Positions 27,201 through 36,521 of a DNA stretch of 64,000 nucleotides are shown in pieces. The stretch comes from Salicibibacter cibi (GTDB lineage: Bacteria; Bacillota; Bacilli; Bacillales; Marinococcaceae): the NCBI RefSeq assembly GCF_016495865.1, contig NZ_CP054706.1:2108001-2172000 (forward strand). Reading direction: 5' to 3'. The notes beneath the pieces were generated by a model, which ran no database searches, was not told the origin of the DNA, and saw only the letters and a list, made by a program, of their open reading frames with translations. Made by a program: the position numbers and the translations under genes. Each line of letters starts with the position of its first letter. The stretch's first letter is position 1.

Positions 27201-28983
27201 CACCTCCTTCAAGTGGCTCCAACAATACATCAACGACGTCCTCGGGAATCTCCTCCCAATCTATGACCGTATCCAACCATTCATCAACCGACTGATCAAA
27301 CAAGATGGGATTATCTGCAGCTTTTATATAGCGATGATAATAATGAAGCAACAAAAACAGCTTACGGTAATTACCATCCACCGTTATTTCATGCTCCGCT
27401 TCTTCCAACAATAAACTCGCAGCAACAAGATGGTACATTTGCTCCATAAAACGCTTTGCTGCAACATCATGTGTGCTTGCTTGTTCTTGCGAAATGTGTT
27501 CCATCTGCCTGGAAATAACGCCGGCACGTTCCAATATGAGCTTTGCTGTTCGCCCGGTATAAGCGTTATCCATCCCTGAAAGCCGTTGTTCAAGATGATG
27601 CAGTAACGTGCTGCCTGCATCTTCCTTGCGGATCGCCCTTAATACATCAAGGGAAACAATATTTGTCGTTCCTTCCCAGATGGAACCCAAATGGGCATCG
27701 CGTACGAGTCTCGGGTTTACCCAATCCTCAATGTATCCGTTCCCGCCCCGGATTTCCATAGCCTCCGCGGTCACATAGCGGGCACGTTTACATATATATC
27801 CTTTCAGTAAAGGCGTCAGAATGCGCAATGATTTTTTGGCATTCTCATCACCGTTATCCGACTGATCGAACACTTTTGCCGTATAAAAAATCATGGATGC
27901 GGCCGCTTCCGTATCGAGAAGCATTTCAAAGAGACCTTCCCGCATCAAAGGCAACTGACTGAGTTGCTTGCCGAAAGCATGCCTCCCTCTAGATGCCACA
28001 ATCGATTCCAAATAGCTGCGTCTCATCAATGCTGCTGAACGAACTGCATTGGATAGCCTTGATGAATTAACCATGGACATCATCTGTTTAAAGCCGTTTT
28101 CTATGTTGCCTACGACATATCCAACGGCCCCTTCAAAGGTGACCTCCCCTGATGCCATGTCCTTGGTTCCAAACTTATTTTTTAATCGATTGATGCGGAA
28201 TTCATTATGCTCCCCATTTTCCAATCTTTTAGGGACTAAAAACATTGCTAGCCCCTTTGAACCTTGTCGCGCTCCTTCGGGCCGGGCGAGGACCAATGCA
28301 ATATCAGCGGACACGTTGGAACAAAACCATTTATCTCCCCATATTTCCCAATGATCACCGACCTGCTTTGCCGTTACTGTGTTGGCACCTACATCGGAAC
28401 CCCCCTGTTTTTCGGTCATAAACTGGCCGGCTGTCCAATGCTCATCCATATTAGTGCTCGTTAATCGAGGTAAGTATTTTTCCTTTATATCACCGCTCGC
28501 ATATTTTTCCAGAATAGTTGCCGCCGAGTCTGTCATACTCATGGGACAACAAAGGCTAAATTCAGCTTGGGCAAATAAGTACCAGAAGGAGTATTTCAAA
28601 ACTCTTGAAAAAGGGGTAGGCCAATCCAACACGCCCGCGCGGTGAGACATGGCTGCAAGTCCAAATTGGCCGTATCCGATTTCTTCCAACCTAAGGTATG
28701 AAGGATGATACTTTACATGGTTGATTTGTTCCCCTTTCTTATTATAAGAGACCAATTCAGGGGGATTGCGATCCGCATCATGTGCCAGTTCATCCACTTG
28801 ATTTCCCGCTACCTCCCCCAAATCTTTCAAAAGCGGGTGCACTTTTTCATATTCATCTTCGGATACGTAGTAACGAAGCAAAAATGCAACATTTGGATCT
28901 GTTTCAAAAAAGTTAAGCCCATGTGCATCGTACATACCTTGAACTTCTGCTTCCGGATTTGGGACTTGACGATTTTTTATCAT
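27187..28983 (-). CDS. AidB-like acyl-CoA dehydrogenase
   Basis: Large acyl-CoA dehydrogenase-family protein (598 aa), with a C-terminal extension of about 130 residues, as in AidB and related proteins. Seen: AATILEKYASGDIKEKYLP near residue 155, AGQFMTEKQGGSDVGANTV near 185, GDKWFCSNVSADIALVLAR near 215, and IWEGTTNIVSLDVLRA near 445 with the catalytic Glu in its usual place. AidB itself binds DNA in alkylation stress, but this gene is coupled to a transporter rather than to ada, so a metabolic role is at least as likely. Ribosome site AAAGGAGAG. Confidence 0.88.
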   Translation of the reverse strand: MIKNRQVPNPEAEVQGMYDAHGLNFFETDPNVAFLLRYYVSEDEYEKVHPLLKDLGEVAGNQVDELAHDADRNPPELVSYNKKGEQINHVKYHPSYLRLEEIGYGQFGLAAMSHRAGVLDWPTPFSRVLKYSFWYLFAQAEFSLCCPMSMTDSAATILEKYASGDIKEKYLPRLTSTNMDEHWTAGQFMTEKQGGSDVGANTVTAKQVGDHWEIWGDKWFCSNVSADIALVLARPEGARQGSKGLAMFLVPKRLENGEHNEFRINRLKNKFGTKDMASGEVTFEGAVGYVVGNIENGFKQMMSMVNSSRLSNAVRSAALMRRSYLESIVASRGRHAFGKQLSQLPLMREGLFEMLLDTEAAASMIFYTAKVFDQSDNGDENAKKSLRILTPLLKGYICKRARYVTAEAMEIRGGNGYIEDWVNPRLVRDAHLGSIWEGTTNIVSLDVLRAIRKEDAGSTLLHHLEQRLSGMDNAYTGRTAKLILERAGVISRQMEHISQEQASTHDVAAKRFMEQMYHLVAASLLLEEAEHEITVDGNYRKLFLLLHYYHRYIKAADNPILFDQSVDEWLDTVIDWEEIPEDVVDVLLEPLEGGDDRS

Positions 28984-29029
28984 TTCCGGGTCTCTCCTTT
29001 CAGGTATTATCTCCCCATAAATTGGAGTA

Positions 29030-29285
29030 TTCTTTCCTTGTTCAAATGTTCATTCATGATCTTTGTCGTCATGCCCATGGCAGCCGTTGCTTTTCGTGCA
29101 AAGTTTTGTAAATATCGGGTTATTTCCGGATTTTACACACAGCAACATGAGACTAAAGATATTTCTGGCTTTCGGGTGATTTAAGCGTACTTTTTGCGTG
29201 GTTCGCTGTGAGATCGGATCTTTCAATGAGTTTCTTGTGATAAGAAAGAATGATGGCAATATTTAAAGAACATTCCTTTGGTGCT
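29030..29285 (-). pseudogene. remnants of an enoyl-CoA hydratase and IclR gene pair
   Basis: From 29030 to 29110 the DNA matches the part of the hydratase gene at 16570-16650 that encodes KIMNEHLNK (CAAATGTTCATTCATGAT versus CAAATGCTCGTTCATGAT). From 29170 to 29215 the N-terminal VRLNHPKARN survives, the middle being deleted. From 29230 to 29285 the DNA resembles the IclR gene around 17780-17835 (GCAATATTTAAAGAACATTC versus GTAATATCTAAAGAATTTTC). Order and strand equal those of the intact hydratase-IclR pair, so this is a collapsed duplicate of that locus. Confidence 0.7.
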
Positions 29286-29501
29286 CTTCACCAAAATCTA
29301 TCATTGATAAAAGTGAACGAGCCAGCGTAGGAAAAACACGGAGACTCCCATGGGAAAGCGCAGTGGGAAGACTCCGCAGAAAAAAGCGAATTTCTTTTTT
29401 CGAGAAGGCTGAGCTCGTGGCCCACGGAAAGTGTCGTGTTCTTCCGTAGCGTTTATCATCAAGTACATCTATTTGTCAATCATATGTTTTAGTATTGATC
29501 C
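29280..29501. mobile_element. MITE-like repeat, family A, copy 2
   Basis: Left end GGTGCTCTTCACCAAAATCTA, full-length GC-rich core (GGAGACTCCCATGGGAAAGC, then AGACTCCGCAGAAAAAAGCG, GAGAAGGCTGAGCTCG and CCCACGGAAAGTG), and a decayed right end TTTTAGTATTGATCC. It sits next to the hydratase/IclR relic. No clear target duplication. The rest of the gap to 29632 shows no gene that I can support. Confidence 0.75.
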
Positions 29502-29632
29502 CTTTCTCATTGGTTTTGTTCGGCATATCGCCCCCCTTTATTTTTCATATACTATTGTACTGAAAAGTTAACCAAAGGGGGAGTAACCTGCCTTGTAACT
29601 TCGAACCCACTCAGTAACACCTCTCCATTGGT

Positions 29633-31765
29633 CTAATTCACAACAGTATCTTTCTTATTTTTCCATACAATAATGCCATCTAAAGCTGCTACATCTTGTC
29701 CCTCTTCAAACACCCATAACGGATTTATATCCATCTCCTGAATGTGTCCGTTGTGGGTAGATGCATATTGAGAAATGCGGGCAAGCGTTTCTGCGAGCGC
29801 GGGAATATCCCGGCGACTTCCACCTCTGATCCCTTCAAGAAGCGGATAACCTTTTAGTTCTTTTAACATGTCGGATGCTTCTTCGGCATCGATGGGAGCA
29901 TGTCGAATGGATATATCTTGCAATACTTCTACAAATATGCCTCCGAGTCCACACACAATCAGCGGACCGAATTGAGGATCTTCTTTAACCCCGATGAACA
30001 TCTCAACGCTTTCATCTTGCAACATTTCCTCGGCAAGAATGCCATCGATATCCGCATCAGGATTATATGCGCGTAAAGAGGAGGCGATGGATTCATAAGC
30101 ATCTTCCAGTTCGACGGCGTTTTTGATGTTTACTTTGACACTGCCAGCGTCCGTTTTATGCAAAACATCCTTGGAAATTCCTTTACAGACCACCGGATAT
30201 GGAACGTTCGCTTTTACTTTCTGCAAGTGTTCGCGATCTTTAATAAGCGTTCCTTGCGGAATCCTTATTCCTAAAGAAAAGAGTTCCTTTTTGACACGAA
30301 CTTCGGTCCATATACCGGTCGGATCGTCACGCTCTTCAATGGCAGGAAGTTCAAACGGATCCTTCTCTTCTTTCAGGCAAAATCGAGAGAAGTCTGCCAA
30401 ATGTTTGACCGCAAACATCGTTTTATAAGAGGTTTTATAAACAGGTACACTCGCTTTTTCCAGGATCGCTCGTCCCTCACCCGTTATTTCCGTCGTTCCC
30501 GTAATCGTAACAACGATAGGTTTTTCGGTTGTCTTATCAATTTCGGCGATTTTTTCGCATATGTTCTGGCCTAGCTCTCCCCCAAATGTTGTTTGGACAA
30601 CGATGACATTTACCTCGTCCTCGTTGATCAAAACCTCGAGGGTATCTGTGAGAATATGTTGCTCTTTTAAAGCCTGGGCTGTTATATCAATCGGATTTAG
30701 TGCAGATCCGTAGGACGGGATAATTTCCTCTACTTTCGCTTGCGTTTCATTTGGCAAACGGACGAGCTCCAATCCGAGTGGTTCACTGTAATCGGCCATA
30801 GCAATGCCTGCCGCCCCGGAATTGGAAATAGTTACTACATTATTTCCATTTGTTTGTTTGCCGCGAGAAAAAACTTTCATTAGATCGATCATGTCATCGA
30901 CATCATTTGCAACCACCAAGCCATATTGCTTTGCAATCGCTTGGAACGTTTCATCGGATCCCGTTAATGAAGCAGTATGAGACATCGCTGCTTTCCGGCC
31001 AATTTCCGAGCGACCGGCTTTTAACATAATGAGCGGTTTCTTTAACGCTTTTGCCCTCTTCGCCAAACGGATCAACATTTCGCCATCAGGAATTCCTTCC
31101 AAATAACCAGCCACCACATCCGTGCCATCATCTTCAAGCATATAATCGATACAATCCAATGTATGAATATCCATCTGATTACCTGTATTAATAACATGGG
31201 AAAAGCCGATATTTTCCTCCTGAGCCAATCCGAATAGGGAGAATCCAAGGGCACCGCTTTGAGATGCGAAACCTACGTTTCCGGAAAGAAAACCTTCCTC
31301 TGTTTCAAACGAAGTGGAGAACCCGAGTGGAATGCTTGTCCTCACATTTAACAAGCCGATACAGTTAGGGCCTAAAATCGTGATCCCCGCTTTTTTCGCT
31401 TTCTCCAGCACTTCCGCTTGTAATCGTTCACCATCTTCGCCGGTTTCCGCAAAACCTGAACCGAAAAGAATCACACTGCGAACTTGTTTTTGCTCACATT
31501 CGGAGAGAATCTGCATCATTCTTTTGGAAGAAACAGCAATTAAAGCAACGTCAATTTTGCCGGGGACATCGAGAAGACTTGGAAAACAAGTAAATCCTTC
31601 TATCTCCTCATATTTCGGATTTACCGGATAAATATCCCCTTCAAATTGATGCCGAATCAAATTTTTCATCGGTTTTCCGCTGATAGATGTGAAATCTTTG
31701 GAAACCCCTACAATCGCTATCGACCCCGGGTTCAATAATCGCTCAATGGCTTCTCTTTTGGACAT
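29633..31765 (-). CDS. acyl-CoA synthetase, ADP-forming (acetate-CoA ligase family)
   Basis: Single-chain ADP/NDP-forming acid:CoA ligase (710 aa). Residues about 1-140 are a CoA-binding Rossmann domain (SIAVVGV-like start IAIVGVSKDFTSISGK), 150-450 are the two succinyl-CoA ligase-like domains (FASQSGALGFSLFG near 168; KAGRSEIGRKAAMSHTASL near 250 with the phosphorylated His), and 490-700 an ATP-grasp domain (VCKGISKDVLHKTDAGSV, DINPLWVF). It follows the TRAP permease gene by 15 bases, so it would activate the acid imported by the TAXI-TRAP system while conserving ATP. Confidence 0.93.
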   Translation of the reverse strand: MSKREAIERLLNPGSIAIVGVSKDFTSISGKPMKNLIRHQFEGDIYPVNPKYEEIEGFTCFPSLLDVPGKIDVALIAVSSKRMMQILSECEQKQVRSVILFGSGFAETGEDGERLQAEVLEKAKKAGITILGPNCIGLLNVRTSIPLGFSTSFETEEGFLSGNVGFASQSGALGFSLFGLAQEENIGFSHVINTGNQMDIHTLDCIDYMLEDDGTDVVAGYLEGIPDGEMLIRLAKRAKALKKPLIMLKAGRSEIGRKAAMSHTASLTGSDETFQAIAKQYGLVVANDVDDMIDLMKVFSRGKQTNGNNVVTISNSGAAGIAMADYSEPLGLELVRLPNETQAKVEEIIPSYGSALNPIDITAQALKEQHILTDTLEVLINEDEVNVIVVQTTFGGELGQNICEKIAEIDKTTEKPIVVTITGTTEITGEGRAILEKASVPVYKTSYKTMFAVKHLADFSRFCLKEEKDPFELPAIEERDDPTGIWTEVRVKKELFSLGIRIPQGTLIKDREHLQKVKANVPYPVVCKGISKDVLHKTDAGSVKVNIKNAVELEDAYESIASSLRAYNPDADIDGILAEEMLQDESVEMFIGVKEDPQFGPLIVCGLGGIFVEVLQDISIRHAPIDAEEASDMLKELKGYPLLEGIRGGSRRDIPALAETLARISQYASTHNGHIQEMDINPLWVFEEGQDVAALDGIIVWKNKKDTVVN

Positions 31766-31780
31766 ATTGAAACCTCCTTA

Positions 31781-33688
31781 TTAATACCTGTGACTCGCGT
31801 TCTCTGCAGCTGTATTCCCTATTTTCTTCCTTGAATATGAGATGAAATAAAAGATGATAACCAGCAAAACAACGGTGGCATTTATAAAAACGTTAGGGAC
31901 TAGCATTGCGATCCCTCCGAGAGAAAAAATAACCCTGTGAATCATAAACAGGCTTCCATAGCCAATAAGATATCCTTGCAACGCTGATGCAATGAGGACG
32001 ACACCGATCAAGGCTGAACCAATACTAAGCAGCGATTCGGTCATCGTTCCGCTCCATATTAACGCAGGTTGGTACACGATGAAAAACGGAATGAAAAACG
32101 TTACAATCCCTAATTTTGTCGATACAATCGATGTTCTCAACGGTCTCGAATTAGCTATTCCGGCTGCCGCAAACGAAGCAAGGGCAACAGGAGGCGTAAT
32201 GTAAGATGCAGTCGCCCAATAAAGAACAAATAAATGGGCCGCAATCGGATCAACGCCGACAGCCACTAATGCAGGAGCCAACACAATCGCCAAAAAGATG
32301 TAACTCGCGGAAACGGTCATGCCCATACCGAGAATGAAACTTGTGATCGCGCCGGCAATCAATAGCAGTAAAAGATTGTCTCCTGCCATCATGACCAATT
32401 CCCTTGAAAATGAGAAAGAAACGCCTGTTGCTGAAAAGGCACCTACGATCAAACCAACACCGGCGATCAAGGAGACAATTTCTCCAAGCACTTTGCCCAT
32501 ATCCGCGATCATATCCCCGAGCTTCTGCCCATTAAGTCGCGTAGGCTTCTTTAATGTAGTCAATATAAGAATTAAAGCACTGGCATAATATGGCGCCTGA
32601 CCCTCCGATTGAATAAATATAAGAACGAGAATCAATGTCACCAAGCTCGCTAAATAAATCCAACCTTCATTTAAAGTTTTTAGCACCGGTGGCAACTCTA
32701 TTTTCGGAATCCCGCGCAAATCATTTTTGGCAGCATAACCATCAACCTGGAGAAAAACGGCTATGAAATACAAAGCTGCCGGAATGGCCGCTGCCACTAC
32801 GATTTCTAAATACGCAACCCCGATGAACGATGCCATAATAAAAGCAGCAGAGCCCATAATGGGCGGTGCAATCGTTCCACCGGTTGATGAGGTTGCTTCG
32901 ACAGCCGCCGCATATTCAGAGTCATATCCGGATTTCTTCATCGCCGGTATCGTCATTTGACCGGTCGTTACGGTATTCGAAATCGCGCTTCCGCTCAACA
33001 TCCCGAAAAATGCACTCCCGGCCACTGAGACTTTCGCCTCTCCGCCTCTTTGGCTACCGAAAATCGACTGCGCCAGCTTGAAGAAAAACTGTCCTCCTCC
33101 GGTATGTGTGAGGATCACACCAAATACTAGAAATCCAACAACCAATGTCCCTACCGTAGATAAGGGGACACCCAGCACACTGTTTGTACTCATGATATGG
33201 TTATTCGCAAGCGTAATGAAGTCAAAGCTGTGCCCTTGCAAAAAATACACAGGGATTATATGGGCGAAGAGTGGATAAATCGAAATGAGGCCGCAAATGG
33301 CAAATAAAATTTTCCCACCGGCTCGCCGTAATATTTCAAGGACGAGCGCCCACATCACAACTGCGGCGATGGACGGTGCCACCGGAGCCATCCAGTCCCA
33401 TCCTTCCAATATAATGCGTTCACTGTTGAGCCCTAAATAAATGGTCGCAACAAGTGTCAACGAAAAACAAATCACATCATAATAACGAATGAAGGTGTCT
33501 GTTTTCCTGGCCGGCAACACTAGAAATGAGATTGACATAAATGCGGCAAGCAAATAGTATAAATATTCATTTTGCAAGGGAGCAAATCCGAATAATCTCA
33601 GATAAAACACATGATTAACAGATAAGAATACGCCTAAGAGCGTCAAAATAATAACAATGACTTTCCAAGGTCCATGTATACGATTCAA
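31781..33688 (-). CDS. TRAP transporter fused permease (4TM-12TM)
   Basis: Fused small and large TRAP permease (635 aa), the form used with TAXI binding proteins. The first 130 residues give four membrane segments (DctQ part); the rest is a DctM part with FGMLSGSAISNTVTTGQMT near residue 220, TGGTIAPPIMGSAAFIMA near 258 and YITPPVALASFAAAGIA near 500. Length is normal for this class. It lies 33 bases after the binding-protein gene and 15 before the acyl-CoA synthetase. Substrates of characterised relatives include glutamate and other carboxylates. Confidence 0.95.
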   Translation of the reverse strand: MNRIHGPWKVIVIILTLLGVFLSVNHVFYLRLFGFAPLQNEYLYYLLAAFMSISFLVLPARKTDTFIRYYDVICFSLTLVATIYLGLNSERIILEGWDWMAPVAPSIAAVVMWALVLEILRRAGGKILFAICGLISIYPLFAHIIPVYFLQGHSFDFITLANNHIMSTNSVLGVPLSTVGTLVVGFLVFGVILTHTGGGQFFFKLAQSIFGSQRGGEAKVSVAGSAFFGMLSGSAISNTVTTGQMTIPAMKKSGYDSEYAAAVEATSSTGGTIAPPIMGSAAFIMASFIGVAYLEIVVAAAIPAALYFIAVFLQVDGYAAKNDLRGIPKIELPPVLKTLNEGWIYLASLVTLILVLIFIQSEGQAPYYASALILILTTLKKPTRLNGQKLGDMIADMGKVLGEIVSLIAGVGLIVGAFSATGVSFSFSRELVMMAGDNLLLLLIAGAITSFILGMGMTVSASYIFLAIVLAPALVAVGVDPIAAHLFVLYWATASYITPPVALASFAAAGIANSRPLRTSIVSTKLGIVTFFIPFFIVYQPALIWSGTMTESLLSIGSALIGVVLIASALQGYLIGYGSLFMIHRVIFSLGGIAMLVPNVFINATVVLLVIIFYFISYSRKKIGNTAAENASHRY

Positions 33689-33721
33689 AACCTATCCCTC
33701 CATTCTAAGCTGCACACTTCT

Positions 33722-34891
33722 CTAGAATTCCTCCGGCACTAGTTCTTCTTTTCGCTCCAACCAGTGCTCCTCATGTTCGTCTTCGGATAGATTCATTTCT
33801 TCTGCCTCCTGCTCGGCCATCGTCCACGCCTCTTGGAGTTGCTCTTGGCGCTCAATTAAAGCGTCGTTTTCTTCTTGTTTTTGTTCATCCCATAACCCGA
33901 TTTCTTCAAGATATCGGATGGAGCCTTCATGAAAAGGCACACCCATTTCCGCAGGGCTTGTAATCACTTCATCAGGATGATACGTCCACATATTCGATGT
34001 TGCGCCTTCGTAGTTCTCGTACTGCTCAACGATCGATTTCGTGTAAGCGTACATGTCTTCCTCGTCTTGATCAGCATACGCCGCAAACAAGTAACCATGC
34101 CCCAAAACTTCATTATCATCAGTCATGCCGGCACCATCATCTAACTCTCTCGGACTAAACCAAGATGCAACATCTTGGGCATGATCCCATCCTTCTTCAT
34201 CGGATGCAGGCATTTGCAACCAGCGAATCCCTTCAAGGCTATCAGCTTCAAACATCCCTCCGGCTAATGGATTGATCGACGCTACATCAAGTTCACCTTG
34301 AATCAATGCCTCCCCTTGTCCACCATAATCGTTAAACTCCACGACATCGACATCATCGAATGTCAATCCACCAAAAGCAAGCATGGACTCTGTTTTTATA
34401 TTTATAGACGTATTTCCGCTAATATGAGGAACACGCATCCCTTCCAAATCTTCTATTGACTCGATATCAGAGTCTTCACTAACCGCAAAGCCTAACGGAG
34501 AAATAGGCGCCCATAACGCACGCATATCTTGAGGTCCCCAGCCAAGATGAAAAAATTCTTCAGTTCCTTCAAAAGCGAACTTTACTTCATCCCCGATCTT
34601 TCCGACGTCTGCATCTCCTAAATAAAGAGGCATCATACGGCCAACACCGCTAGAAGATGGAAGCATTCGTATTTGGGTACCGTATTCTTCTGTGATCTCA
34701 TTGGCCACTGCAGACGCCTCTGCATACCCTCCGGCATTAATATCATACACACTCCAGACCATCTCCTCCGGCATTTGTTCGCCATCTTCCCCAATTTCAA
34801 GCGCTTCCGATGATGCTCTCGGATTTGTGCAGCTAGCACATATGACTCCCAACACCAGTAGTGCAATAAAGGCTAAATATCGATACTTCAA
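33722..34891 (-). CDS. TAXI family TRAP transporter solute-binding lipoprotein
   Basis: Binding lipoprotein (389 aa) of the TAXI type. Signal peptide of 20 residues with a slightly unusual lipobox CASC (Cys21). Seen: EEYGTQIRMLPSSSGVGRM near residue 68, LWAPISPLGFAVSEDSD near 125, GMRVPHISGNTS near 150 and LIQGELDVASINPLAG near 195. The last 60 residues are a highly charged, Glu-rich helix, beyond the usual TAXI core. First gene of a three-gene operon with a sigma-A promoter, a cre site and a predicted GntR operator immediately upstream. Confidence 0.93.
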   Translation of the reverse strand: MKYRYLAFIALLVLGVICASCTNPRASSEALEIGEDGEQMPEEMVWSVYDINAGGYAEASAVANEITEEYGTQIRMLPSSSGVGRMMPLYLGDADVGKIGDEVKFAFEGTEEFFHLGWGPQDMRALWAPISPLGFAVSEDSDIESIEDLEGMRVPHISGNTSINIKTESMLAFGGLTFDDVDVVEFNDYGGQGEALIQGELDVASINPLAGGMFEADSLEGIRWLQMPASDEEGWDHAQDVASWFSPRELDDGAGMTDDNEVLGHGYLFAAYADQDEEDMYAYTKSIVEQYENYEGATSNMWTYHPDEVITSPAEMGVPFHEGSIRYLEEIGLWDEQKQEENDALIERQEQLQEAWTMAEQEAEEMNLSEDEHEEHWLERKEELVPEEF

Positions 34892-34974
34892 TGATGTACC
34901 TCCTGCTTGCAGATTTTTTTCAAATACTTAGCAACAATGATTCTATTTTTAAACCTTATATATATTTCATTTGT

Positions 34975-34990
34975 CTATTGTATCCAATTT
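34975..34990 (+). promoter_or_regulatory. predicted GntR operator upstream of the TAXI-TRAP operon
   Basis: CTATTGTATCCAATTT shares ATTGTATCCAAT with the dyads at 41865-41880 and nearly with 42578-42593, which flank the GntR gene and its operon. It would lie about 25-40 bases after the predicted transcription start. Confidence 0.65.
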
Positions 34991-34993
34991 ATG

Positions 34994-35007
34994 TGTAATC
35001 GCTTCCA
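34994..35007 (+). promoter_or_regulatory. cre-like site of the TAXI-TRAP operon
   Basis: TGTAATCGCTTCCA, one mismatch to the CcpA consensus, placed between the -10 box and the GntR operator. Same core variant as at 18108-18121. Confidence 0.6.
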
Positions 35008-35021
35008 AATAAGTTAATATT

Positions 35022-35050
35022 ATTTTATATACTAGAATCTTTTTTGTCAA
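35022..35050 (-). promoter_or_regulatory. sigma-A promoter of the TAXI-TRAP operon
   Basis: Minus strand: -35 TTGACA (35050-35045), 17-base spacer, -10 TAAAAT (35027-35022). The MITE copy at 35057-35303 inserted immediately upstream, and its target duplication overlaps the last bases of the -35 box. Confidence 0.7.
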
Positions 35051-35056
35051 TAAAAA

Positions 35057-35303
35057 GGGTCAACACTAAAATCAATGGTTGATATTCGTGATTAAATATG
35101 GTAATACCACTAGCGAGCGAAGGAAAAACACGTAGACTCCTGTGGGAAAGCACAGGGCGAAGACCCCGCAGGAAAAAAGCGAACTTCTTTTTTTCCGAGG
35201 AGGCTGAGCTCGGGGCCCACGGAAAGCGTAGGGTTTTTCCGTAGCGGTCACTACCAATCATAATTGCCCCTAGTTTGTCAGCCATAGATTTTGGTGAAGA
35301 GCC
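35057..35303. mobile_element. MITE-like repeat, family A, copy 3, with 8-base target duplication
   Basis: 247-base element flanked by perfect direct repeats AATAAAAA (35049-35056 and 35304-35311). The ends are inverted: GGGTCAACACTAAAATCAAT on the left and, read inwards, GGCTCTTCACCAAAATCTAT on the right. End sequence and eight-base duplication are typical of ISL3-family insertion. The interior is the GC-rich core seen in all copies. There is no transposase, so movement needed a full element elsewhere. It separates the dehydrogenase operon's terminator from the TAXI promoter. Confidence 0.85.
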
Positions 35304-35329
35304 AATAAAAATATAAGCTTTTATCGCAC

Positions 35330-35366
35330 AAAAAAACCCTTTCAATCGGTTCATCCGATCAAAAGG
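35330..35366 (-). terminator. intrinsic terminator of the CoA-transferase/hydratase operon
   Basis: Minus strand CCTTTTGATCGG, loop ATGAA, CCGATTGAAAGG, followed by GTTTTTTT. A stem of about eleven pairs with a T-run, about 100 bases after the last gene (35463). Clear rho-independent terminator. Confidence 0.85.
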
Positions 35367-35462
35367 ATCTCTTTTTCTCCGATTTTTTAAAATAAGTTCT
35401 TCGGCAGAAAAGGATATTACTATTAATCGCACCAGTTTTTATCGATATTTATAAGCCTCCTA

Positions 35463-36521
35463 TCAAGCCCTCCGTAGTTGCTTGATGATTTCGTCGGTGA
35501 CTTCGTTCGTTGTTGCTTTACCTCCAATATCTTTGGTAACCACGCCTTTTTGAATCACGGTTTCAATCGCTCTCAACAACTGGTCACCGATGTCGGTTTC
35601 CCCAAAATGATCAAGCATCATTTTCGCTGTCCAAATCTGTCCGATCGGATTGGCGATGTCTTTCCCGACAATATCAGGTGCCGATCCATGAACAGGTTCA
35701 AACATGGAAGGATATTTTCCATTTATATTGATATTGGCTGCGGGCGCAATTCCCACACTCCCCATGATAGCCGCCCCTATGTCCGTTAATATATCGCCGA
35801 ATAAATTGCTCGCAACGATCACATCGAACCTTTCAGGCTGTGTAACAAAAGATGCGGCGAGCGCATCTATATGAAATTGTTCCGTTTGTATCTCGGGAAA
35901 AGGGTTTGATACATCTTTAAATACGTCATCCCAAAACGGCATGGAGTGATAGATCCCGTTTGATTTCGTCGCGCTTGTCACTTTTTTTCCGCGCTGGTTG
36001 GCCAATGCAAAGGCATAATTCATGGCTCGTTCCGTACCTTTTCTGGAAAAAATAGCATTTTGAATCGCGATTTTGTCTTCCCCTTGGTAGATGGTTCCTC
36101 CTACCTCACTATACTCTCCTTCACTATTTTCGCGGACAACGATTAAATCAAAGTCTTTTGGATTTGCCAGTTTGGAACTCAAACCTTCAAATGTTCGTGC
36201 CGGCCGTATATTAATCACTTGTTCAAAGTGACGTCTAATATTAATTAGTAACTCCCACAAAGAAATATGATCCGGCACAATTTCCGGGTTACCGATCGCA
36301 CCTAAAAAGATGGCATCAAAGTTTTTTAACGTATCCAAACCATCGTCGGGCATCATTTGATTATGTTCCAAATAGTATTCACTGCTCCAAGGAAATTCAG
36401 TGAATTTGAATTCTAGACCCCCGTGAACGTTTTCGGCTGCTTGTAATACCCTGATCGCAGCGGGAACTACTTCTTTTCCAATCCCATCGCCGGGGATAGA
36501 AGCAATGTCGTATGTTTTCAT
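35463..36521 (-). CDS. tartrate/D-malate dehydrogenase-like decarboxylating dehydrogenase
   Basis: Beta-decarboxylating dehydrogenase (352 aa) of the isopropylmalate/isocitrate family, nearest in motif to tartrate dehydrogenase and D-malate dehydrogenase. Seen: IPGDGIGKEV near residue 8, GNPEIVPDHISLWELLINIR near 80 (the family's substrate-loop signature), VVRENSEGEYS near 128, KSNGIYHSMPFW near 192, NLFGDILTDIGA near 235 and EPVHGSAPDIVGK near 270. Last gene of the operon; start overlaps the previous stop by four bases. It would oxidise a 2-hydroxy-diacid (malate, tartrate or methylmalate-type) to a keto acid plus CO2. Confidence 0.92.
   Translation of the reverse strand: MKTYDIASIPGDGIGKEVVPAAIRVLQAAENVHGGLEFKFTEFPWSSEYYLEHNQMMPDDGLDTLKNFDAIFLGAIGNPEIVPDHISLWELLINIRRHFEQVINIRPARTFEGLSSKLANPKDFDLIVVRENSEGEYSEVGGTIYQGEDKIAIQNAIFSRKGTERAMNYAFALANQRGKKVTSATKSNGIYHSMPFWDDVFKDVSNPFPEIQTEQFHIDALAASFVTQPERFDVIVASNLFGDILTDIGAAIMGSVGIAPAANININGKYPSMFEPVHGSAPDIVGKDIANPIGQIWTAKMMLDHFGETDIGDQLLRAIETVIQKGVVTKDIGGKATTNEVTDEIIKQLRRA

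Noticed and set aside
27187..28983. Calling the 598-residue dehydrogenase a DNA-alkylation response gene
   Set aside because: Domain plan is AidB-like, but no ada/alk genes are near and it is coupled to a carboxylate-type transporter.
29540..29632. A small gene or promoter below the third MITE-A copy
   Set aside because: No frame with a ribosome site and no convincing -35/-10 pair.
35025..35432. 135-codon minus-strand frame across the 35 kb repeat
   Set aside because: It runs through a MITE and a terminator, is low-complexity and matches no family.
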